Below are positions 1 through 4,952 of a stretch of DNA of 7,250 bases, piece by piece. The translations under genes were made by a program, and so were the position numbers. Origin of the DNA: Agrobacterium fabrum. GTDB taxonomy: Bacteria > Pseudomonadota > Alphaproteobacteria > Rhizobiales > Rhizobiaceae. The notes under the pieces are model-generated. The model saw only the letters and a list, made by a program, of their open reading frames with translations, was not told the DNA's origin and did not search any database. Location of the stretch: contig QFOL01000201.1 of NCBI GenBank assembly GCA_003241215.1, positions 1 through 7,250 on the forward strand, given 5' to 3'. Numbering within the stretch: the first letter of the stretch is position 1; every line of letters begins with the position of its first letter.

Positions 1-20
1 TGAAGAAGCGAAACATCAGC

Positions 21-908
21 GTGCCTTCGAAAGCCTATATCGCCCTCATCATCGCCACGCTCTGCTGGGGCGGCAACACCGTTGCCGGCAAGCTGGCCGT
101 CGGCCACATCAGCCCCATGGCCTTCACCTTCCTGCGCTGGGTCTTCGCCGTCGCCATCATCTTCGCCATTTCCGTACCGCAGCTTATCAGGGACTGGCCG
201 GTGGTGAAAAAACGCCTACCCTATTTCTTCGTGCTCGGCAGCGTCGGTTACACCGCCTTCAACGTGTTTCTCTACACGGCCCTGCAACACACCTCGGCCA
301 TCAATGCCGCCGTCATCCAGGCCGGCATTCCCATGGTCATCTTCGTGCTGAATTTCATGCTGTTCCGCACCCGCGTGCTGTTCGGCCAGATCGCCGGCTT
401 CTGCCTCACCATATCAGGTGTGGCGCTTCTCGCCTCGCATGGCGATCCGGTCTCGCTGCTGCAGCTGGAAATGAATGTCGGCGACGCCGTCATGCTGCTC
501 GCCGTCTTGGTCTATGCCATCTACACCGTCATCCTGCGCTGGAAACCGGCCGTCGACTGGCGCACGCTGATGGCCATCCCCGCCTTTTTCGCCCTCCTCA
601 CCTCGGTACCGCTGATCTTCTGGGAAATGTCGCGCGACAGCGTCATCTGGCCGGATCAGAAGGGTTGGGTGCTGGTGGTCTATGCCGCCATTTTTGCGTC
701 GCTCATCGCGCAGATCCTCTACATCAAGGGCGTGGAGCAGATCGGCGCCAACCGCGCCGGCCTCTTCATCAACCTCGTGCCGGTCTTCGGCACGCTGCTT
801 TCCGTCGTCGTGCTCAGCGAAACGCTGCATACCTACCAGGTCATGGCTCTCATCATGGCGCTGGCAGGCATTGCCGTGGCCGAACGAAAAAAATCGCCGG
901 CTTCCTGA
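21..908 (+). CDS. DMT-superfamily (EamA) inner-membrane permease
   Basis: Predicted drug/metabolite transporter with two EamA repeats, about residues 5-140 and 153-288 of 295, and about ten hydrophobic segments, the usual size and topology for this family. Visible hallmarks are WGGNTVAGK near the N-terminus (residues 16-24) and, at the end of the second repeat, the pattern around NLVPVFGTLLS (251-261) followed by LSETLHTYQ (265-273) with the conserved glutamate E267. It acts in the inner membrane, probably as an exporter of small metabolites; the substrate cannot be read from sequence. The GTG at 21 is used here, but its upstream ribosome-binding site is poor (only GAAG 15 bases away). The frame stays open to the window edge and bases 1-2 are TG, so the true start is probably the codon ending at base 2, adding MKKRNIS. 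The gene is therefore probably cut by one base at the left edge. It converges with the next gene. Confidence 0.9.
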   Translation: MPSKAYIALIIATLCWGGNTVAGKLAVGHISPMAFTFLRWVFAVAIIFAISVPQLIRDWPVVKKRLPYFFVLGSVGYTAFNVFLYTALQHTSAINAAVIQAGIPMVIFVLNFMLFRTRVLFGQIAGFCLTISGVALLASHGDPVSLLQLEMNVGDAVMLLAVLVYAIYTVILRWKPAVDWRTLMAIPAFFALLTSVPLIFWEMSRDSVIWPDQKGWVLVVYAAIFASLIAQILYIKGVEQIGANRAGLFINLVPVFGTLLSVVVLSETLHTYQVMALIMALAGIAVAERKKSPAS

Positions 909-932
909 ACCAAGAGGATCAGGAAAACCGGC
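896..932 (+). terminator. Possible terminator hairpin overlapping the permease stop codon
   Basis: Interrupted inverted repeat: GCCGG (896-900) pairs with CCGGC (928-932), and TTCCTGA (902-908) pairs with TCAGGAA (919-925), leaving a 10-base loop. The stop codon lies inside the stem. There is no T-run on the plus strand, so it would be a weak intrinsic terminator or an mRNA 3'-end stabiliser. Confidence 0.3.
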
Positions 933-957
933 GCAGTCTGGCAGGCATGAAAGAATG

Positions 958-988
958 GAGCATCGGACCGAAAATCTTTCCGATGCTC
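958..988 (-). terminator. Hairpin between convergent genes, likely terminator of the minus-strand gene
   Basis: Perfect 10-bp inverted repeat, GAGCATCGGA (958-967) and TCCGATGCTC (979-988), with an 11-base loop. It lies 11 bases past the stop of the minus-strand gene. In the minus direction it is followed by a T-rich stretch (ATTCTTTCAT), which fits a modest rho-independent terminator. Confidence 0.45.
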
Positions 989-998
989 GAACGAAAGG

Positions 999-1532
999 TC
1001 AGAGCGCGGTTTCGCGTTCGGCCGGAGAAAGGACGGCGTTGCCAAGGACGATATCGCCCTTGTCTGTGGTGACGATCAGCACTTTTTCGAGCGATCCGTC
1101 ATTGTTCAGCGAAAAGGCAAGGCGCAGCACGCTGGAAGACCAGCCGGCGCCGGCAAGGGCGGTGCGCTTGATCGCAGCGCAATCGCCGCAATCGCCAAGG
1201 CTCAACGACGGCGTTGCCGGAAGGTCGGTTGCAAAACCGGAGAAATAATCGTCGAGCGCACCCATGGTGGCGTTCACATCGCGGTTGACACGCAGCAGTT
1301 CCTCGCGGCGCTCACCCGTCAGCGGCGCGGCGATGGTGGAGACGCATTGGCCGGCGGAAAGAACGCAGCCATCGAAACCATCAGGCGCGGAAACACCGAT
1401 CTGCGTCACCGCAGACTTCTCGACGGCGGCAAAACCGCGGGCAAAACCGGCAGCGCCAGCCGCATCGGCATGGGTGGACATGGAAGCAACGGCAATTCCG
1501 CAGATGGCGGCAGCAATAATCTTCTTCAGCAT
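999..1532 (-). CDS. Secreted BTLCP-like protein with a degenerate catalytic triad
   Basis: A 177-residue protein with a cleavable signal peptide: KK, then a hydrophobic core, with likely cleavage after HADA at residue 24. It is therefore predicted to be periplasmic or secreted. The mature part resembles bacterial transglutaminase-like cysteine proteinases (BTLCP, peptidase family C93; LapG is the studied member). It has a paired-cysteine segment (C56, C63), the RVNRDVNATM helix (81-90), and GDCGDCAAIKR (113-123) containing the nucleophile position C115. The remaining triad positions look lost: the usual His before VL is E149 in LEKVLIV, and the usual LDN aspartate is G164 in VLGN. It may be a non-catalytic paralogue. 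The ATG at 1532 is preferred over a longer frame start at 1634 because it directly precedes the signal peptide and has a GGGG ribosome-binding site 6 bases upstream. It is divergent from the lytic transglycosylase and convergent with the permease. Family assignment is from pattern recognition and is moderately sure. Confidence 0.75.
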   Translation of the reverse strand: MLKKIIAAAICGIAVASMSTHADAAGAAGFARGFAAVEKSAVTQIGVSAPDGFDGCVLSAGQCVSTIAAPLTGERREELLRVNRDVNATMGALDDYFSGFATDLPATPSLSLGDCGDCAAIKRTALAGAGWSSSVLRLAFSLNNDGSLEKVLIVTTDKGDIVLGNAVLSPAERETAL

Positions 1533-2192
1533 TTCATACCCCGTTTGGCGATCCGCCGGCTTGTGCCGGTCTCGATTTCGTTGTGAAGCGTCTCGTTCAG
1601 AGGCCGCTCCCCGTCTGTGATCCCACAATGGCACAGCACTGTTTTCAGGGGCTTTAAGCCGATTGCTACAATTTTATCGGTTTTCATTTTTGTACATCGA
1701 GCGCTCTTTTCCGATTATGCGCCGATATCGTCACCGCGAATTCCGCGGCAACGTTGGGAAGCGATAAAGGGGCCGCATCGCTGCGGGGGTATCAAAGGGT
1801 ATTGCAGGGTTTGCAGACGATGCAGCCCCGGCTTGAGACATATGACCCGCCCGCCAAACCGGTTCCTGTTTGGAGGATGGGCATAGGCCGGCCGCCTCAA
1901 CCGTGACATCGGGAAACTCCCCGGTTTCGGCCGCCTGCCCCGTCCATCCTGCGCCGCGCGCACGCCTGATGACCGGGATGGGCCAAGTATAGCCGGGCCG
2001 GCGGGACCGTGGACGCGCGGGGATGCACGCTTCTTAAAAATGGCGCTCGGGAGGCGGTTTCGCCCCATCCCGGCCACAGGAATTTTCAGCGGGTTAACGG
2101 CCGCCCGATCGGCGGCATTTGAATTAACCTTGTCTTAAAACCCGACGTTAATGGTTAGCAATTTAAGAATAGCGGAACGAAAGGGTTGCGTT
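1533..2192. other. 660-bp divergent intergenic region with promoters and possible structured segment
   Basis: No convincing gene is seen. Reading frames here translate to low-complexity Arg/Pro/Gly-rich sequence without family resemblance or ribosome-binding sites. The left part (about 1660-1715) is AT-rich and offers a minus-strand -10-like TAAAAT (1676-1671) for the secreted-protein gene, with no good -35. The middle (about 1740-2075) is GC-rich and holds several short palindromes, plus a 10-bp inverted repeat, CCGGGATGGG (1973-1982) with CCCATCCCGG (2064-2073), enclosing about 80 bases. The right end (2090-2160) is AT-rich and carries the CtrA-type site described separately. Confidence 0.5.
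2124..2138 (+). promoter_or_regulatory. Predicted CtrA binding site (TTAA-N7-TTAA)
   Basis: A perfect full CtrA-type box: TTAA (2124-2127), seven bases, TTAA (2135-2138), inside an AT-rich promoter region. CtrA is the alphaproteobacterial cell-cycle response regulator, and its activating sites usually overlap the -35 region. Transcription would then start near 2160-2170, leaving a short leader before the ATG at 2193 of the lytic transglycosylase. More TTAA half-sites flank it at 2093 and 2148. This is a motif match only. Confidence 0.5.
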
Positions 2193-2777
2193 ATGCGTGG
2201 CGTATTTGCCGTTGTTTTCCTGATGCTCGTTCTGGCCGGCTGCGCCACCGCACCGTCGCAGGTAACCAATGCCTGTGCGATTTTCGAGCAGCGGAACGGC
2301 ATCTTCAACAACTGGCGGCGCGATGCGAAAGCGGCCGAACGCGAATTCGGCGTGCCCGTGCCTGTCATGATGGCGACGATCTATACCGAATCCGCCTTCC
2401 GCCCCTATGCGCGCCCACCGCGCACCAAGCTTCTCGGCTTCATTCCGTGGAAACGCCAGTCGACCGCCTATGGTTATGCGCAGGCGCTTGATGGCACATG
2501 GGGTGTTTACCAGCGTGAAACAGGCCGCTGGTCGGCAAGCCGCACCGATTTCACCGACGCCATCCACTTCGTCGGCTGGTATCACGCCAAGAGCCGCCGC
2601 GAGAACGGCATTTCGCTGAACGACCCCTATAATCTCTACCTCGCCTATTATTCCGGCCATGCCGGTTATGCGAAGGGTAGCTGGCGCAACAATTCCGGCG
2701 TCCAGAAGGCCGCCCGCCGCTCCGCCAACATGGCGCTGCGCTACGAGGCGCAGCTGCAGCAATGCGGCTATCGCTGA
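2193..2777 (+). CDS. Lipoprotein lytic transglycosylase (SLT domain)
   Basis: A 194-residue predicted outer-membrane-directed lipoprotein. The N-terminus is a short hydrophobic signal ending in the lipobox LAGC with lipidated C17. The rest is a compact soluble lytic transglycosylase-type domain that would cleave peptidoglycan glycan strands to form 1,6-anhydromuropeptides. The catalytic glutamate is probably E66 in IYTESAFRP (63-71). The downstream signatures are AYGYAQ (92-97) and NLYLAYYSGHAGY (147-159). A cysteine pair, C28 and C191, could bridge the ends of the domain. The ATG at 2193 is chosen over an upstream in-frame ATG at 2151 because it begins the signal peptide and follows an AAGGG ribosome-binding site. 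It stands alone, divergent from the secreted protein. The CtrA-type box upstream suggests cell-cycle-linked expression, which would suit an enzyme of envelope growth, division or appendage assembly. The exact subfamily is uncertain. Confidence 0.88.
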   Translation: MRGVFAVVFLMLVLAGCATAPSQVTNACAIFEQRNGIFNNWRRDAKAAEREFGVPVPVMMATIYTESAFRPYARPPRTKLLGFIPWKRQSTAYGYAQALDGTWGVYQRETGRWSASRTDFTDAIHFVGWYHAKSRRENGISLNDPYNLYLAYYSGHAGYAKGSWRNNSGVQKAARRSANMALRYEAQLQQCGYR

Positions 2778-2831
2778 GGTGAGACTCGACAAATTCACTG
2801 GAGAACGGGGGACGGAGTAGCAGACCTCCGC

Positions 2832-2907
2832 CGTCATCCTCGGGCTTGACCCGAGGATCTATGGTCACGCCGGGCGGTGGATCCTCGGGTCAAGCCCGAG
2901 GATGACG
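2832..2907. repeat. Palindromic intergenic repeat with 28-bp perfect arms
   Basis: Perfect inverted repeat with arms 2832-2859 and 2880-2907 and a 20-base centre. Each arm is itself a hairpin: ATCCTCGGG and CCCGAGGAT around 5-base loops, at 2836-2858 and 2881-2903. The whole can fold either as one long stem or as two small ones. The core sequence matches a repeat I recall as frequent between genes of rhizobia and other alphaproteobacteria. It lies between the convergent lytic transglycosylase and the hydrolase, where it could end transcription from both sides. Confidence 0.85.
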
Positions 2908-2974
2908 TTTTGTCCGGCGCGGCATCATGCCGGAACGGTTGCGCCAGACGGAGAACAGCCGTGCAGCCATACGC

Positions 2975-3589
2975 CTATTCCCCGTAAGCCGCCAGAAATG
3001 CCCTGACCGCGTCAATCTCGCCGGAGCGTATCTCATGCCCGCCCGGATGCCACACGGTTTCCACCGTGCCGCCCTGCGCCTTGAGGCTCTCTCCCAGCGC
3101 CTTCGTCAGCGGCATCGGGCAGATCGGATCACGCTCGCCGGCCGTGATCAGCACCCGGCGGGTGACTTCGGCCGGCGAAATTTCCGGTTCGAACGGGATG
3201 AGCGGATGCATCAGCACCGCAGCGTCGAAAAGCCCGGGCTGTTCGATCAGCACATTGGCGAGGATATTCGCGCCATTGGAAAAGCCGAGGCCGATGACCG
3301 GACCAGCCTGATAATGTTCCCGGTTCGCCTTGATGAAATCCGCCATCTTGACGGTCGCCCGCTGAAGATCGGCCATGTCGTAGACGCCTTCGCCCGTGCG
3401 GCCGAAAAACCGCGCCGCACCGTGCTCGGAAACATCGCCGACCGGCGAAAGAATGGTGGCCTCAGGCAACAGACGCGAGCCGAAATCGAAGAACTGGTTT
3501 TCATCGCCGCCGGTGCCGTGCAGCAAAACGAAAAGCGGTGCACCGGCAACGCCGGCGCGGGATTTGTGGAAATAGCTGTCCCTGGTCAT
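2975..3589 (-). CDS. MhqD-type alpha/beta hydrolase (carboxylesterase/phospholipase family)
   Basis: A 204-residue cytoplasmic serine hydrolase of the dienelactone hydrolase/carboxylesterase type, full length. The order is as expected: HGTGGDENQFF (24-34) with the oxyanion-hole loop, nucleophile elbow GFSNG (102-106) with S104, acid D154 in GERDP (151-155), and catalytic H185 in HPGGHEI (181-187). The closest characterised relative I recognise is B. subtilis MhqD, made together with a ring-cleaving dioxygenase in response to 2-methylhydroquinone and catechol. The same partner gene lies directly upstream here. It probably hydrolyses an ester or ring-cleavage product formed by that enzyme, though the substrate is inferred. 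The ATG at 3589 has AAAGGA 7 bases upstream. The 255-bp gap to the dioxygenase is largely filled by a palindromic repeat, so tight translational coupling is excluded. Confidence 0.87.
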   Translation of the reverse strand: MTRDSYFHKSRAGVAGAPLFVLLHGTGGDENQFFDFGSRLLPEATILSPVGDVSEHGAARFFGRTGEGVYDMADLQRATVKMADFIKANREHYQAGPVIGLGFSNGANILANVLIEQPGLFDAAVLMHPLIPFEPEISPAEVTRRVLITAGERDPICPMPLTKALGESLKAQGGTVETVWHPGGHEIRSGEIDAVRAFLAAYGE

Positions 3590-3687
3590 GGGAGGATCCT
3601 TTCTGAAAGGAGGAGGTTTAACGGCTTCCGCACGGCCTCTTCGGCCAGGCAGGGCGATCAGATGGAGCGAATGGACGCGGTTTGCCT

Positions 3688-3806
3688 CTTCTCTCCGCCG
3701 GGGAGAAGTCCGCGGCAGCGGGATGAGGGGGCAAGGGTGCGGTCCATCGTGAGCGTTGCCCCCTCATCCGACCCTTCGGGCCACCTTCTCCCCAAACGGG
3801 GAGAAG
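3688..3806. repeat. Rhizobial mosaic palindromic repeat (RIME-like) inside the dioxygenase-hydrolase gap
   Basis: A nested palindromic element. The ends are two hairpins built on the same sequence: 3688-3708 (CTTCTCTCC/GGGGAGAAG, one G-T wobble) and 3785-3806 (CTTCTCCCC, AAAC loop, GGGGAGAAG). The centre is a 14-bp perfect inverted repeat, GGATGAGGGGGCAA (3721-3734) with its complement at 3756-3769. A small CCC-TTC-GGG hairpin lies between 3772 and 3780. This layout resembles the Rhizobium-specific intergenic mosaic elements; that name is by recollection. In an mRNA spanning both genes it would form strong stems and could set the ratio of dioxygenase to hydrolase. Confidence 0.75.
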
Positions 3807-3844
3807 AAATACGTGGCAATGTCCTGCCAAACGCTATTGAGCGG

Positions 3845-4789
3845 TCAAACCGCCTTCTCGTCCCCCAGCGGCTCCAGATGCTCTTCAAGCACGGAGCGCA
3901 GATGCGCGTGCTGGGTCGGCAGCTTCAGCGCCTCGCCGAGATGGGCGGTGTCCTCGTCGCGGTCGAAACCGGGTTCGTTGGTGGCCACTTCGAACAGCAC
4001 GCCGCCCGGCGTGCGGAAATAGATCGCCCAGAAATAATCGCGGTCGATCACCGGCGTCACCTGATAGCCGGTATCCATCAGCGCCTTGCGCACCTCCAGC
4101 TGCTTTTCGCGGTTTTCGACCGCAAAGGCGATGTGGTGCACGGAGCCTGCGCCCAGGCGTGCGCCCGAAATATTCGGCATGGTTTCGATGTCGATAAAGT
4201 CGGCGCCGTTGCCGCCGGCAATGCCGAGGCGCAGAACGCCATCCTGACGATCCACTTCCTGATAGCCCATGAATTTCAAAAGCTCGGCCGTCGCACCTTC
4301 ATCGCGAAGTCGCAGCGAGGCACCCTGAAAACCATGGATCGCCTGATCCGCGCCGACGCCATTGCCGATCCATTGCGCACGGTTGTCATCCCTGACCTCG
4401 ACCAGCGCAAAACCGTCGCCATCGGGGCCTGCAAAATGCAGGCGCTTGTTGCCGAAGGCCTCATCGGCCTTCAGGCCATCGACACCGGCTTTGGAAAGAC
4501 GGTCCTGCCAGTAGCCGAGCGATCCTTCCGGAACGGAAAACAGCGTCGTGCCAACCTCGCCGGTGCCGGGACGGCCGCGGGCGATGTGCGGGAACGGGAA
4601 ATAGGTCATGACGGAGCCAGGCGTGCCGACCTCATCGCCATAATAGAGATGATAAACGTCAGGCGCGTCGAAATTGACCGTCTTCTTCACCCGGCGCAGG
4701 CCGAGCGTATCGGTGAAAAAGCTGTTGTTCTGGCGCGCGCTCGCCGCCATCGACGTGACGTGGTGCAGGCCCTTGATCTGGTTCAGCAT
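3845..4789 (-). CDS. Ring-cleaving dioxygenase of the MhqA/MhqO/MhqE type (VOC superfamily)
   Basis: A 314-residue metal-dependent enzyme made of two paired vicinal-oxygen-chelate halves. The first half carries GLHHVT (7-12), followed by LGLRRVKKTVNFDAPDVYHL (29-48) and YYGDEVGTPG (49-58), which is the signature of this hydroquinone-type extradiol dioxygenase family. The second half opens with VHHIAF (217-222) and ends with LFEVAT (265-270). Likely metal ligands are H9/H10, H218/H219 and E267. The expected role is oxidative ring opening of hydroquinones or catechols, protecting thiols from quinones, with the downstream MhqD-like hydrolase as partner. The ATG at 4789 is chosen over an in-frame GTG at 4810 because AAAGGGG lies 6 bases upstream. 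The leader contains a hairpin that covers this ribosome-binding site and, farther up, a palindrome; both are listed separately. B. subtilis has three paralogues, so no single symbol is given. Confidence 0.9.
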   Translation of the reverse strand: MLNQIKGLHHVTSMAASARQNNSFFTDTLGLRRVKKTVNFDAPDVYHLYYGDEVGTPGSVMTYFPFPHIARGRPGTGEVGTTLFSVPEGSLGYWQDRLSKAGVDGLKADEAFGNKRLHFAGPDGDGFALVEVRDDNRAQWIGNGVGADQAIHGFQGASLRLRDEGATAELLKFMGYQEVDRQDGVLRLGIAGGNGADFIDIETMPNISGARLGAGSVHHIAFAVENREKQLEVRKALMDTGYQVTPVIDRDYFWAIYFRTPGGVLFEVATNEPGFDRDEDTAHLGEALKLPTQHAHLRSVLEEHLEPLGDEKAV

Positions 4790-4795
4790 GATAAA

Positions 4796-4856
4796 CCCCT
4801 TTCGGCTCACCGGCCCCGGAAAGGAGCCCGCCGTGTTTCATGAGCCGAAAATGGGG
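4796..4856 (-). promoter_or_regulatory. Leader hairpin covering the dioxygenase Shine-Dalgarno sequence
   Basis: In the minus-strand transcript, TTTCGGCTCA (4850-4841) pairs perfectly with TGAGCCGAAA (4809-4800). The stem continues after a 2-base AU bulge with CCCC (4856-4853) against GGGG (4799-4796). That GGGG with the preceding AAA is the Shine-Dalgarno of the dioxygenase gene, so the folded leader would hide it. Inside the 31-base loop a second hairpin can form between GGCTCC (4828-4823) and GGGGCC (4817-4812). What opens the stem, if anything, is unknown. Confidence 0.55.
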
Positions 4857-4880
4857 TAAGAATGCCGCGTCGTACAGAGA

Positions 4881-4902
4881 GAACAATCCGAACGGATTGT
4901 TC
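4881..4902. promoter_or_regulatory. Perfect 10+10-bp palindrome ahead of the dioxygenase, probable operator
   Basis: Arms GAACAATCCG and CGGATTGTTC flank a central AA. The centre is about 100 bases upstream of the dioxygenase ATG and 60 bases past the end of the siderophore-interacting gene. A long, perfect, AT-containing dyad is what a MarR- or TetR-type repressor dimer would bind, and the related B. subtilis genes are under the MarR-type repressor MhqR. Alternatively it is a weak terminator for the preceding gene, since in the minus direction it is followed by TCTCTCTGT. No regulator gene lies in the window and no strong promoter could be fixed around it. Confidence 0.5.
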
Positions 4903-4952
4903 ACAAAAAGAAGACGTAGATTTGGATGCCGGATCACTCCTGGCGTCAACGA

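Noticed and set aside
1715..2077. A 120-codon minus-strand frame in the divergent intergenic region
   Set aside because: Pro/Arg/Gly-rich, no family resemblance, no ribosome-binding site, and it ends inside the promoter region of another gene.
4659..4841. Leader peptide starting at the ATG at 4841 (MKHGGLLSG...) ahead of the dioxygenase
   Set aside because: It has no ribosome-binding site and no early stop; it simply reads out of frame into the dioxygenase gene.
2927..4843. A 638-codon open frame on the plus strand
   Set aside because: It runs antisense across the hydrolase and dioxygenase genes, both of which have full catalytic motifs. The translation is Arg/Ala/His-rich without any domain pattern; long antisense frames are expected in GC-rich DNA.
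4881..4902. LexA (SOS) box reading of the palindrome
   Set aside because: The alphaproteobacterial LexA site needs GAAC or GTTC halves 7 bases apart; here GAAC and GTTC are 14 bases apart.
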